Shown: one piece after another, positions 16,765 to 24,985 of the stretch | Position numbering within the stretch: position 1 is the first letter of the stretch | Layout: every line of letters starts with the position of its first letter | Origin: JBFGWM01 sp041588495 | GTDB taxonomy: Bacteria > Pseudomonadota > Gammaproteobacteria > Pseudomonadales > JBFGWM01 | Assembly: GCA_041588495.1 (NCBI GenBank) | Contig: JBFGWM010000008.1 | Span: 1-27,764 of the forward strand | Reading direction: 5' to 3' | DNA: 27,764 nt | Program-made: the position numbers and the translations under genes | Notes under the pieces: generated by a model | Databases searched by the model: none | What the model was told of the DNA's origin: nothing | Seen by the model: the letters and a program-made list of their open reading frames with translations, nothing else

Positions 16765-17361
16765 TCAGGGTATGCGGACGCCATGCCCGGCGAGAAGTTC
16801 CCCGGTTTCAAGAAGGGGCAGGCCCACCACCCCCGAGTAACTGCCCTCGATGCGCTCCACGAACAGCGCTCCAATCCCCTGGATGGCATATCCGCCGGCC
16901 TTGTCCACGGGCTCCCCGGTCTGCCAGTAACGGTGTATCTCGGACCGGGACAGGTCCCGGAACCAGACCCGGGTCACGTTGACGCGGGTTTCCACGTCCT
17001 CGCCCACGGCCACCGCGACCGCGCTCATCACCTCGTGCCAGCTCCCGGAAAGCGCTTCCAGGAACTCCGTGCATTCGTCCTCGTCAGCCGGCTTGCCGAG
17101 CAGGCGCCCGCCCATGCAGACCACGGTGTCGGCGCCCAGCACCGGTACCTCAGGGAGGCCCCGCTCACGGCTCAGCCTCCAGCCCGCGACGGCCTTTGCA
17201 GCCGCAAGCCGTTCCGCGTAATCGCCCGCCAGTTCCCGCGCGCCGGGTTCCTCAGGAATGCGCGGCGCCACCACCTCGAAGCGGAGGCCGATCTGGCTCA
17301 ACAACTCCCTGCGCCGCGGAGACTCCGACGCCAGCACGACCTGGATACCCGGATTCTGCAT
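16765..17361 (-). CDS. maf: Maf-family nucleoside triphosphate pyrophosphatase (YhdE type)
   Basis: A 198-residue Maf/HAM1-fold protein. The nucleotide-binding N-terminal motif ASESPRRRELL is at 11-21, followed by GADTVVCMGGRLLGKP and the C-terminal DKAGGYAIQGIGALFVERIEGSYSGVVGLPL. The DKAGGYAIQG stretch resembles YhdE, which hydrolyses dTTP/UTP and modified pyrimidines, rather than the YceF (m7GTP) branch. It therefore probably cleans the nucleotide pool. The ATG is 9 bases after the mreD stop. The maf-rng pair directly after mreD is the E. coli arrangement as well. Confidence 0.93.
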   Translation of the reverse strand: MQNPGIQVVLASESPRRRELLSQIGLRFEVVAPRIPEEPGARELAGDYAERLAAAKAVAGWRLSRERGLPEVPVLGADTVVCMGGRLLGKPADEDECTEFLEALSGSWHEVMSAVAVAVGEDVETRVNVTRVWFRDLSRSEIHRYWQTGEPVDKAGGYAIQGIGALFVERIEGSYSGVVGLPLLETGELLAGHGVRIP

Positions 17362-17370
17362 CAGGCGCCT

Positions 17371-17859
17371 TCAGCCAGCCGCACGAAATCGGAGACGAAC
17401 AGTGTGGAGAACAAAATAGACCGCCGGCCACAAAAACGCACTGGTCGCGGCGGGAATGAGGAAGTGCATGGTACGCGGGGCCGGGCCGGTCAGGCGGTCG
17501 ATCCAGTGCAACAACAGTAGGTCGAGCCCGATCAGGATAAATATGATGAAGGCCTGTTGCAGGGCCGGGAACATGCGCAGGCGCTGGTAGAGCCGGTGGG
17601 CCAGGAATACCAGGAGGGCCATGGCCAGGGCATTCTTGCCGAGCAGGGATCCGAGCAACACATCCATCAGCAGGCCGGTGGACCAGGCCACTCCCACCCC
17701 GACGCGATCCGGCAGGGCCACCGCCCAGTACACCAGCACCAGGGCGATCCACTCCGGCCGCCCGGCCTCCAGCAACTGCGGCAGGGGCAGCGAATAGAGC
17801 ATGATGGCGAACAGGAAACTCGCCACCATGAGCAGTCCGTCACCGGGTCTCGCTTCCAC
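17371..17859 (-). CDS. mreD: rod shape-determining protein MreD
   Basis: A 162-residue integral membrane protein (E. coli 162) with about five hydrophobic segments and the family stretch PEWIALVLVYWAVALPDRVGVG. MreD is the membrane partner of MreC in the elongasome. The GTG at 17859 was chosen: GGGAGG lies 5 bases upstream, inside the end of mreC, and the protein then starts MEARPGDGLLMV, a fitting N-terminus. The upstream ATG at 17898 would lengthen the overlap and add a basic tail. Overlap with mreC is 20 bases, so translation is coupled. Confidence 0.92.
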   Translation of the reverse strand: MEARPGDGLLMVASFLFAIMLYSLPLPQLLEAGRPEWIALVLVYWAVALPDRVGVGVAWSTGLLMDVLLGSLLGKNALAMALLVFLAHRLYQRLRMFPALQQAFIIFILIGLDLLLLHWIDRLTGPAPRTMHFLIPAATSAFLWPAVYFVLHTVRLRFRAAG

Positions 17860-18784
17860 CGTCGCCTCCCGAAACTTCAGCCGGCGGGACCGGCGCATGA
17901 TCGGCACCCGGCCGACCCGCGGCAACCTGCGGCCTTTCCTCTGTGAACACCAGCAGGACGTAGCGACTGCGATCGAGTTCCGCGCTCGTGGTCGCCTCCA
18001 CCCGCGCGAACGGGCGTCCGGGGTCATGCTTGATGGAGTGTACCACGGCGACCGGGTAGCCCGGCGGGAAACGCAGGCCCATTCCGGAACTGAACAGGGT
18101 ATCGCCGACCTTGATGTCGGCGGTGTCCGGAACGTGGACGAGTTCCAGGCGCTGGGTACGACTGGTCCCCACCGCGACCGCACGGAGACCGTTGCGCCCG
18201 ACCTGCACCGGGATCGCGTGGCTGGCGTCGGTGACCAGCAGCACCCGGCTCATGTAGGGATCGATCTGTACCACCTGGCCCATCAGGCCCTTGGCATCGA
18301 GCACGGGCTGGCCCATGAACACGCCGTGCGCTGCGCCACGATTGATGATCACGCGGTGGGTGAAGGGATCAGGATCGACCGCGACCACCTCGGCGATCAG
18401 CACCGTCTCGTCGAGGGCGGCGGACGCATTGAGCAGTTCCCGCAGACGGATGTTCTCGGCCTCCAGGGAGACCAACTTCTGCACCTTGCCTTCCAGCACC
18501 AGCACGCGGGAGTTGAGGCGCGCGTTCTCCTCGGTCAGTTCACCGCGAGTGGAAAACACGTCGTCGAACCAGCGCACGGTGCGCACCGGCGCATTGGCCA
18601 CCAGGTGAAACGGCATCACCGCCACGGCGAGCGCCGATCGCACCAGCGCCATCTGCGGCACCCGGGCATCGGCGAACATCAGTCCTGCCGACACGATGGC
18701 GAGCAGGAAGAACCTGCGGAACTCGTAGGAGTCCTGTTTGAACAGGGTTTTGATTGGAACCGCTCCCAAACCGGTTTGACGCAC
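17840..18784 (-). CDS. mreC: rod shape-determining protein MreC
   Basis: About 305-314 residues: a short cytoplasmic N-terminus, one transmembrane helix (FRRFFLLAIVSAGLMFADAR), a coiled coil (RGELTEENARLNSRVLVLEG), then the periplasmic beta-barrel pair with NRGAAHGVFMGQPV and LRFPPGYPVAVV. MreC links MreB to PBP2/RodA. The start is unclear: there is no ATG before the membrane helix. The GTG at 18784 is used here but has no Shine-Dalgarno sequence. TTG at 18769 is also in frame. ATC at 18754 has GGGAG 8 bases upstream and would give M-KTLFKQDS, which resembles family N-termini. A 167-base gap separates it from mreB. Confidence 0.92.
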   Translation of the reverse strand: MRQTGLGAVPIKTLFKQDSYEFRRFFLLAIVSAGLMFADARVPQMALVRSALAVAVMPFHLVANAPVRTVRWFDDVFSTRGELTEENARLNSRVLVLEGKVQKLVSLEAENIRLRELLNASAALDETVLIAEVVAVDPDPFTHRVIINRGAAHGVFMGQPVLDAKGLMGQVVQIDPYMSRVLLVTDASHAIPVQVGRNGLRAVAVGTSRTQRLELVHVPDTADIKVGDTLFSSGMGLRFPPGYPVAVVHSIKHDPGRPFARVEATTSAELDRSRYVLLVFTEERPQVAAGRPGADHAPVPPAEVSGGDGGSETR

Positions 18785-18951
18785 ATTGTAATGGGAGGCG
18801 GAAGCGTTGGCACCGTCCGCTGGCACGCTGCAGCACCGCAACCTCGGAACCCGGGCCGGTAGGCACGGGCCCTGTCCGCCGGGGGTTCAGTGACACGGGT
18901 GCGCCGGCAGCACGCGGACGCCTGTCCGGGCCGGAGAACCTGGGACGCGGG

Positions 18952-19989
18952 CTAGTCGGTGGAGAGCAGGTCGAACGTGTGGCGGTCCATCATCTCCAGG
19001 GCCTTGCCTCCACCCCGCGCAACGCAGGTCATGGGGTCGTCGGCCACGATGACAGGCAGGCCGGTCTCCGCGCTCAACAGCTTGTCCAGGTCACGCAGCA
19101 ACGCACCACCACCGGTCAGCACGATACCGCGCTCAGCGATATCGGATGCCAGTTCCGGTGGAGATTGCTCGAGGGCGCTCTTGACGGCGTCGACGATGGC
19201 CGACAACGCATCCTGCAGTGCGTCGAGAATCTCGTTGCTGTTCAGGGTGAAACTGCGCGGCACGCCCTCGGCGACATTGCGACCGCGGACATCGATCTCG
19301 CGTACCTGGTTGTTGGGCACCGCCGTGGCGATTTCCTGCTTGATGCGTTCCGCCGTGGCTTCGCCGATGAGGCTGCCGTGCTTGCGGCGCACATACTGCA
19401 CGATGGCCTCGTCGAACTTGTCGCCACCGACGCGGACGGACTCCGAGTAGACGATCCCGTTGAGGGAGATCAGCGCGATCTCGGTGGTCCCGCCGCCGAT
19501 ATCCACGACCATCGAACCGTTGGCCTCCTCCACCGGCAGCCCGGCGCCGATCGCCGCGGCCATCGGCTCATCGATGAGGAACACGTTGCGCGCGCCCGCG
19601 CCGAGTGCCGATTCCTTGATCGCGCGACGCTCCACCTCGGTGGATTTGCAGGGCACGCAGACCAGGACGCGGGGGCTGGGGGTGATGAAACTGTGCTCGT
19701 GCACCCGGTTGATGAAGTGCTGGAGCATCTTCTCGGTGACCTGGAAGTCAGCGATGACGCCGTCCTTCAGCGGGCGGATGGCGGTGATGTTCCCCGGCGT
19801 CCTGCCCAGCATGCGCTTGGCGTCGGCGCCCACCGCAACCACGCTCTTCTGGTTCATGTGGGTGCGGATCGCGACCACCGACGGCTCGTTGAGCACGATG
19901 CCGCGGTCACGGACGTAAATCAGCGTATTGGCCGTGCCCAGGTCGATGGACAGGTCACTGGAAAAAATTCCCCTGAGTTTCTTGAGCAT
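18952..19989 (-). CDS. mreB: rod shape-determining protein MreB (bacterial actin)
   Basis: A 345-residue actin-fold ATPase. Phosphate loop 1 is SIDLGTANTLIYV (about 14-26). The second phosphate motif is VVDIGGGTTEIALI, and the adenosine motif is GIVLTGGGALLRDL. MreB forms membrane-attached filaments that direct lateral wall synthesis. The length is close to E. coli MreB (347). The ATG at 19989 has GAAGG about 10 bases upstream and a good promoter further up (20041-20069). It is the first gene of the long minus-strand cluster and is divergent from gatC. Confidence 0.98.
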   Translation of the reverse strand: MLKKLRGIFSSDLSIDLGTANTLIYVRDRGIVLNEPSVVAIRTHMNQKSVVAVGADAKRMLGRTPGNITAIRPLKDGVIADFQVTEKMLQHFINRVHEHSFITPSPRVLVCVPCKSTEVERRAIKESALGAGARNVFLIDEPMAAAIGAGLPVEEANGSMVVDIGGGTTEIALISLNGIVYSESVRVGGDKFDEAIVQYVRRKHGSLIGEATAERIKQEIATAVPNNQVREIDVRGRNVAEGVPRSFTLNSNEILDALQDALSAIVDAVKSALEQSPPELASDIAERGIVLTGGGALLRDLDKLLSAETGLPVIVADDPMTCVARGGGKALEMMDRHTFDLLSTD

Positions 19990-20040
19990 TCCGGTCGGAA
20001 ACCTTCAACAGAAGAGAGGTGGCAAATTTGGAAGAACGCA

Positions 20041-20069
20041 ACTCTATCAACGGCCGGGATTTTGAGCAA
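20041..20069 (-). promoter_or_regulatory. mreB promoter (sigma-70 type)
   Basis: On the minus strand TTGCTC (20069-20064) and TAGAGT (20046-20041) are separated by exactly 17 bases. This is a good sigma-70 match that would start transcription about 45 bases before the mreB ATG. It lies in the 136-base divergent gap with gatC and would drive the mre cluster. Confidence 0.6.
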
Positions 20070-20095
20070 GGCGCAAATATGGTAAGTTCTGCGCC
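20060..20095 (+). promoter_or_regulatory. possible gatC promoter with inverted repeat
   Basis: On the plus strand TTTTGA (20060-20065) and TAAGTT (20083-20088) are 17 bases apart, a weak sigma-70 match overlapping the mreB -35 box. An inverted repeat GGCGCA (20070-20075)/TGCGCC (20090-20095) brackets the -10 region. If real, the two promoters would compete for polymerase. gatC has no clear Shine-Dalgarno sequence. Confidence 0.3.
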
Positions 20096-20125
20096 CATCC
20101 CGACCCCCTGCCGAGTTCAGCCGCC

Positions 20126-20413
20126 ATGTCCCTCAGTCGAGAACAAGTCGGAAAGATCGCCCACCTGGCACGCCTCGGCGTCGAAGAAAGCGACTTTCCT
20201 AAATACGCAGAAGAATTGTCACGCATCCTGGGGCTGGTCGAGCAGATGCAGGAAGCCGATACCGCGGGCATCGAACCCATGGCACACCCCCTGAACGCCG
20301 TGCAGCGCCTGCGCGCCGACGAGGTGACCGAGAACGACCAGCGCGACCGTTTCCAGCGTATCGCCCCGGCCACCGAGGACGGGCTGTACCTCGTGCCACA
20401 GGTCATCGAGTAA
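20126..20413 (+). CDS. gatC: Asp-tRNA(Asn)/Glu-tRNA(Gln) amidotransferase subunit C
   Basis: A 95-residue GatC. The start MSLSREQVGKIAHLARLGV and the DTAGIEPMAHPL and LRADEVTE stretches are the family hallmarks. GatC wraps around GatA and GatB and stabilises the GatCAB complex, which amidates mischarged Glu-tRNA(Gln) and/or Asp-tRNA(Asn) in the cytoplasm. The length is typical (95-100). It is first of the gatCAB operon; 54 bases separate it from gatA, including a perfect 12-base palindrome (20414-20425). Confidence 0.97.
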   Translation: MSLSREQVGKIAHLARLGVEESDFPKYAEELSRILGLVEQMQEADTAGIEPMAHPLNAVQRLRADEVTENDQRDRFQRIAPATEDGLYLVPQVIE

Positions 20414-20467
20414 GCGGGCGCCCGCAGCGCCGGACCGACCCCGTCCCAGACCCCGGATCCCGACCCC

Positions 20468-21925
20468 ATGCATCAGATGTCCATTGCCGAACTTGCGGAA
20501 GGCCTCGCCAGCGGGCGCTTCTCCAGCGTCGAACTCACCGAGAGTTTCCTGGAACGTATCCGCAACCACGACGCAGCGCTGAACAGCTTCATCACGGTGA
20601 CCGCCGACGCGGCCCTGCAGGAGGCACGCGCGGCAGACGCCCTGCGCGCCGCGGGCAGGGGCGGCTTCCTCACCGGCATCCCGATCGCCCACAAGGACAT
20701 CTTCTGCACCGACGGGGTCCGTACCAGTTGCGCCTCGCGGATGCTCGACAACTTCGAGGCGCCCTACGACGCCCACGTAGTGGCGCGCGGGCGCGCGGCC
20801 GGCCTGGTCATGCTCGGCAAGACCAACATGGACGAGTTCGCGATGGGCTCGTCGAACGAGACCAGCTACTACGGCCCGGTGCACAACCCGTGGAACCTGG
20901 AATGCGTCCCGGGCGGATCTTCCGGGGGATCGGCCGCGGCGGTGGCCGCGCGCCTCGCCCCGGCGGCAACCGGGACCGATACCGGCGGCTCGATCCGCCA
21001 GCCTGCGGCCCTGTGCGGGATCACCGGGCTGAAACCGACCTACGGACGGGTCTCCCGGCGCGGGATGATCGCCTTCGCATCCAGCCTCGACCAGGGCGGA
21101 CCCATGGCGCCCAGCGCCGCGGACTGTGCCCACCTCCTGTCCGTCATGGCCGACTTCGATCCCCAGGACTCGACCTGCCTGGAGCATCCGGTAGCGGACT
21201 ACGTGGGCGAACTCGGCAATTCCATCGAAGGCCTGCGCATTGGTCTTCCGCGGGAGTATTTTGGCGAGGGACTCGACGCCGAGGTCGGCGCTGCCGTCGA
21301 TACGGCGGTCCGCGAACTCGAAAAGCTGGGTGCCAGCGTTCGCGAGATCTCGCTGCCCCACAGTCATCTCGCCGTCCCGGCCTACTACGTCATCGCACCC
21401 GCGGAGTGCTCGTCCAACCTGTCGCGCTTCGACGGCGTGCGCTTCGGCTACCGCTGCGAGGAACCCCGTGACCTCGAGGACCTGTACAAGCGCAGCCGCG
21501 GCGAGGGCTTCGGTCCCGAGGTGAAGCGGCGCATCATGATCGGCACCTACGCGCTCTCGGCGGGCTACTACGATGCCTATTACCTGCAGGCGCAAAAAAT
21601 CCGTCGCCTGATCCAGCAGGACTTCAGCGAGGCCTTCAAGGAAGTGGATATGCTGGTCGGCCCCACGGCGCCGGATGCCGCATTCCGCCTTGGCGAAAAG
21701 ACCAGCGACCCGATCTCGATGTACCTGTCCGACATCTTCACCATCGCCGCCAACCTGGCGGGCCTGCCGGCGCTCTCGGTTCCGGCCGGGTTCACCGGCG
21801 CCGGACTCCCCGTCGGGCTGCACCTGATCGGCAATTATTTCGAGGAGGCGCGACTGCTCAACGTCGGCCATCGCTACCAGTCGGAAACCGACTGGCATAC
21901 CCGCATCCCCGCGCAGTTCGCCTGA
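20468..21925 (+). CDS. gatA: Asp-tRNA(Asn)/Glu-tRNA(Gln) amidotransferase subunit A
   Basis: A 485-residue amidase-signature enzyme that releases ammonia from glutamine for transfer to the tRNA-bound amino acid by GatB. The Ser-cisSer-Lys triad is visible: Lys76 in PIAHKDIF, Ser151 in GGSSGGSAAAVAAR, Ser175 in GTDTGGSIRQPAA. The length fits the family (~485). The ATG at 20468 (MHQMSIAELAEGL) matches the family start MHxxSIAxLA; an internal ATG three codons on is possible. The next gene, gatB, follows after 29 bases. Confidence 0.98.
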   Translation: MHQMSIAELAEGLASGRFSSVELTESFLERIRNHDAALNSFITVTADAALQEARAADALRAAGRGGFLTGIPIAHKDIFCTDGVRTSCASRMLDNFEAPYDAHVVARGRAAGLVMLGKTNMDEFAMGSSNETSYYGPVHNPWNLECVPGGSSGGSAAAVAARLAPAATGTDTGGSIRQPAALCGITGLKPTYGRVSRRGMIAFASSLDQGGPMAPSAADCAHLLSVMADFDPQDSTCLEHPVADYVGELGNSIEGLRIGLPREYFGEGLDAEVGAAVDTAVRELEKLGASVREISLPHSHLAVPAYYVIAPAECSSNLSRFDGVRFGYRCEEPRDLEDLYKRSRGEGFGPEVKRRIMIGTYALSAGYYDAYYLQAQKIRRLIQQDFSEAFKEVDMLVGPTAPDAAFRLGEKTSDPISMYLSDIFTIAANLAGLPALSVPAGFTGAGLPVGLHLIGNYFEEARLLNVGHRYQSETDWHTRIPAQFA

Positions 21926-21954
21926 GCCCGCGCACCGAGACCCGAGGAAACGAA

Positions 21955-23388
21955 ATGGACTGGGAACCCGTCATCGGCCTGGAGATTCACGTCCAGCTTG
22001 CCACGCGTTCCAAGATTTTCTCCGGCGCCGGCACGCAGTTCGGCGCCGCCCCGAACAGCCAGGCCTGCCTGGTCGATCTCGGCATGCCCGGCGTCCTGCC
22101 GGTGCTCAATGCCGAGGCGGTGCGCATGGCGGTGATGTTCGGGCTCGGCATCGAGGCCGAGATTCCGCAGCGCTCCGTTTTCGCGCGCAAGAATTACTTC
22201 TATCCCGACCTCCCCAAGGGCTACCAGATCAGCCAGTTCGAGCTGCCGGTCGTCGGCAAGGGGCAGGTGGAGATCAGCCTCGATGACGGCACGGTAAGGA
22301 AAATCGGCGTTACCCGCGCCCACCTTGAGGAAGACGCCGGCAAGTCCCTGCACGAGGACTTCCACGGAATGACCGGCATCGACCTCAACCGCGCCGGCAC
22401 ACCGCTGCTGGAAATCGTCTCCGAACCCGAACTGCGTTCTGCCCGCGAGGCGGTGGCGTACCTGAAGGTCATCCACTCGCTGATCCGCTACCTGGGCATT
22501 TCCGACGGCAACATGGCGGAGGGCTCGATGCGCTGCGACGCCAATGTCTCGGTGCGGCGGCGGGGCGCGACGGAATTCGGGACCCGCGCCGAGATCAAGA
22601 ACGTCAACTCGTTCCGCTTCGTCGAAAAGGCCATCGAGCACGAGATCGAACGCCAGGTCGATCTCCTCGAGGGCGGCGGCACCGTGGTCCAGGAGACCCG
22701 CCTCTACGATTCCGAACGTGACGAGACGCGTTCGATGCGTTCCAAGGAGGAAGCCAACGACTACCGTTATTTCCCCGACCCGGACCTCCTGCCGGTGGTC
22801 ATCGACGAGGAATTCATCGAGGCCGTGCGGGCGTCGCTGCCGGAACTGCCGGGTCAGAAGAGGCATCGTTTCACCGAACAGTACGGGCTCGGCGATTACG
22901 ATGCGGCGGTGCTGTGCGCCAGCCGCGAACTCGCCGACTACTTCGAGGCGGTCGCCACGCAGTCCGGTGATGCCAAGATGTCGGCCAACTGGGTGATGGG
23001 TGACCTCTCCGGCAGCCTCAACAAGGCCGGCCTGGAAATCACCGATTCCCCGGTCAGCGCGGCACAACTGGCCGGGCTGCTGGCGCGGATTCTCGACAAG
23101 ACGATCTCCGGCAAGATCGCCAAGACCGTGTTCGACCACATGTGGGCCGGCGAGGGCGACGCCGATGCGATCATCGAGGCCAAGGGCCTCAAGCAGGTCA
23201 CCGACAGTGGCGCCATCGAGAAGATGGTCGACGAGGTGATCGCCGCCAACCCGGAACAGGTCGAACAATTCCGTTCCGGCAAGGAAAAGGTGTTCGGGTT
23301 CTTCGTGGGACAGGTGATGAAGGCCTCGAAAGGCAAGGCCAACCCCGCCGAGGTCAACCGCATCCTGCGCGAGAAACTGGCGCCCTGA
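21955..23388 (+). CDS. gatB: Asp-tRNA(Asn)/Glu-tRNA(Gln) amidotransferase subunit B
   Basis: A 477-residue GatB. The N-terminal kinase-like domain begins WEPVIGLEIHVQLATRSKIF and holds YFYPDLPKGYQISQFE and EGSMRCDANVSVRRRGATEF. The C-terminal helical/YqeY-like tail binds tRNA (GKIAKTVFDHMWAGEGDAD and GFFVGQVMKASKGKANP). GatB phosphorylates the mischarged aminoacyl-tRNA and amidates it with ammonia from GatA. GAGGAAACGAA before the ATG is a good ribosome binding site. It converges with moeB, with only 12 bases between the stops and no obvious terminator. Confidence 0.98.
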   Translation: MDWEPVIGLEIHVQLATRSKIFSGAGTQFGAAPNSQACLVDLGMPGVLPVLNAEAVRMAVMFGLGIEAEIPQRSVFARKNYFYPDLPKGYQISQFELPVVGKGQVEISLDDGTVRKIGVTRAHLEEDAGKSLHEDFHGMTGIDLNRAGTPLLEIVSEPELRSAREAVAYLKVIHSLIRYLGISDGNMAEGSMRCDANVSVRRRGATEFGTRAEIKNVNSFRFVEKAIEHEIERQVDLLEGGGTVVQETRLYDSERDETRSMRSKEEANDYRYFPDPDLLPVVIDEEFIEAVRASLPELPGQKRHRFTEQYGLGDYDAAVLCASRELADYFEAVATQSGDAKMSANWVMGDLSGSLNKAGLEITDSPVSAAQLAGLLARILDKTISGKIAKTVFDHMWAGEGDADAIIEAKGLKQVTDSGAIEKMVDEVIAANPEQVEQFRSGKEKVFGFFVGQVMKASKGKANPAEVNRILREKLAP

Positions 23389-23400
23389 TCCGCTTCCCCG

Positions 23401-24144
23401 TCAGGTCCCGCAAACCCGGCAGGCGGGATCCCGGGACAGGCGCATCACCCGCAGGTCCATGTGCAGGCCGTCCATCACCAGCAGGCGACCGCACAGGTCG
23501 TCGCCCGCCGCGCACAGCAACTTGATGACTTCGAGGGCCTGCAGGCAGCCGATGGCTCCGGCCAGCGGCGCCGCGATGCCACTCTCATTGCAATTCAGGG
23601 CGTCTTCCCCCTCCTCCGCGTACAGGCAGGCGTAGCACGGCGATTCATCCCGCCGCGGATCGAACACCGCCACCTGCCCTTCCCAACGGATTGCCGCCCC
23701 GGACACCAGGGGGCGACCCGCGACAACACAGGCGGCATTCACCGCGAAGCGGGTGGTGAAATTGTCGCTCCCATCGACCACGAGGTCGGCCCGGGCCACC
23801 AGTTCCGGCAACGAGCCGACATCCGCCGCAACGCACAACGCCTCGCAGTGCACCCCTGGATTCAGCGTCGCCAGGCGCCCGGCGAGGGCCTCCGCCTTGG
23901 TCCGGCCCTGATCGGCGTCAGCGAAAGCCACCTGGCGCTGCAGGTTGGATAGTTCCACCGTATCCGGGTCGCACAACAGGAGACGACCGACCCCGGAAGC
24001 CGCGAGATACATTGCGCAGGGACAACCCAGGCCACCGAGGCCGACGATCAGCACGGTCGACCCTTGCAGCCGTTCCTGCCCGGCAACATCGATTTCGGGG
24101 AGCAGCAGGTGACGGCTGTAGCGGAGCAACTGTTCGTCGTTCAT
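23401..24144 (-). CDS. moeB: MoeB/ThiF/HesA-family sulfur-carrier adenylyltransferase
   Basis: A 247-residue E1-like enzyme. The nucleotide loop is GLGGLG (35-40), with the arginine of NLQRQ (Arg70) and Asp127 in DGSDNFTTR at the ATP site. Two CxxC pairs (Cys170/173 in CYACL and Cys242/245 in CRVCG) bind structural zinc. Such enzymes adenylate the C-terminal Gly of MoaD or ThiS. There is no rhodanese domain, so it is the short MoeB type (E. coli 249 aa). The moeB name rests on length and the prmC neighbourhood; ThiF activity cannot be excluded. It lies 3 bases after prmC. Confidence 0.88.
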   Translation of the reverse strand: MNDEQLLRYSRHLLLPEIDVAGQERLQGSTVLIVGLGGLGCPCAMYLAASGVGRLLLCDPDTVELSNLQRQVAFADADQGRTKAEALAGRLATLNPGVHCEALCVAADVGSLPELVARADLVVDGSDNFTTRFAVNAACVVAGRPLVSGAAIRWEGQVAVFDPRRDESPCYACLYAEEGEDALNCNESGIAAPLAGAIGCLQALEVIKLLCAAGDDLCGRLLVMDGLHMDLRVMRLSRDPACRVCGT

Positions 24145-24147
24145 GGC

Positions 24148-24978
24148 TCAGACCAGGCGCCCGAAGGTGACCCGCTCGTGCCCGGCGAGGTCGCAACGGG
24201 TCGCGACCTCGCGAAAGCCGGAATTCTCCAGCAGTTCCCGCACCGCAGCACCCTGGGCAAACCCATGTTCCACCAGCAGGCGACCGGGCCTGCGCAGCAG
24301 TCGCGGCGCCAACGCCGCCAGCCCGCGGATGGCGTCCAGCCCGTCGACCCCGGCCACCAATGCCGCACGCGGCTCGAAGCGCACGTCCCCGGTACCCAGG
24401 TAATCCGACCCGGCTTCCACGTAGGGCGGGTTGGAAACCAGCATGTCGAAAGGTTCATCCGGCGACAGGTCGTTCCAGTCGAGGTTGCGGCACCGCACGT
24501 TGGCACAACCGAGCGTTGCACGGTTGGCCTCCGCCACCGCCGCCGCCCCGGCGCTGCGTTCCACGGCATGCACTTCCCAGCCCGGACGCTCGCGCCCGAG
24601 GGCCAGGGCGACCGCGCCGGTGCCGGTACCCAGGTCCGCAACCCGGATCCGCTCGCGGCGCTCCAGTGACAATGCGGTTTCCACCAGGAGCTCGGTTTCG
24701 GGGCGCGGGATCAGGGTGTCCGGCGTGACCCGCAAACACATGGACCAGAACTCGCGCTCACCGGTGAGATAGGCCACCGGGACCCCGGCGCGGCGACGAT
24801 CCAGCAGCCTGCGGAATGCTTCCGCCTCTCCCGCGGTGAGCGGTTTCTCGGGATGGGCCAGCAGGCTGGCGCGATCGCGCCCGGTCACAGAGCCGAGCAT
24901 GAGCTCGACATCCAGCGATGAACTCTCGCCCTCCGCCAGCTGGCGGCGCCCCAGGTCAAGAGCCTCGCGGGTGTCCAT
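24148..24978 (-). CDS. prmC: peptide chain release factor N5-glutamine methyltransferase PrmC
   Basis: A 276-residue SAM-dependent methyltransferase (E. coli 277). The SAM loop DLGTGTGAVAL is at 115-125 and the catalytic NPPY at 183-186. TPDTLIPRPETELLVE is the PrmC/HemK family mark. It methylates the Gln of the GGQ motif in RF1 and RF2. The ATG at 24978 follows GAGG by 5 bases and overlaps the end of prfA by 9... counted bases at 24978 versus the stop at 24986-24988 give a 7-base gap; an in-frame TTG at 24996 would overlap prfA but is unlikely. It is next to its own substrate gene prfA. Confidence 0.96.
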   Translation of the reverse strand: MDTREALDLGRRQLAEGESSSLDVELMLGSVTGRDRASLLAHPEKPLTAGEAEAFRRLLDRRRAGVPVAYLTGEREFWSMCLRVTPDTLIPRPETELLVETALSLERRERIRVADLGTGTGAVALALGRERPGWEVHAVERSAGAAAVAEANRATLGCANVRCRNLDWNDLSPDEPFDMLVSNPPYVEAGSDYLGTGDVRFEPRAALVAGVDGLDAIRGLAALAPRLLRRPGRLLVEHGFAQGAAVRELLENSGFREVATRCDLAGHERVTFGRLV

Positions 24979-24985
24979 CGCGACC

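Noticed and set aside
20414..20425. A perfect palindrome GCGGGCGCCCGC just after the gatC stop.
   Set aside because: It has no loop and no T-run, so it is not an intrinsic terminator. Short GC palindromes are common in such DNA and gatA continues on the same strand.
20219..21898. A 559-codon minus-strand open frame opposite gatC/gatA.
   Set aside because: It is antisense to gatA, whose catalytic triad is intact. Its composition (Gly/Arg/Val/Asp/His-rich, no domain) is that of a GC-rich shadow frame.
21874..23268. A 464-codon minus-strand open frame opposite gatB.
   Set aside because: It is antisense to a complete gatB with conserved motifs and has no family resemblance.
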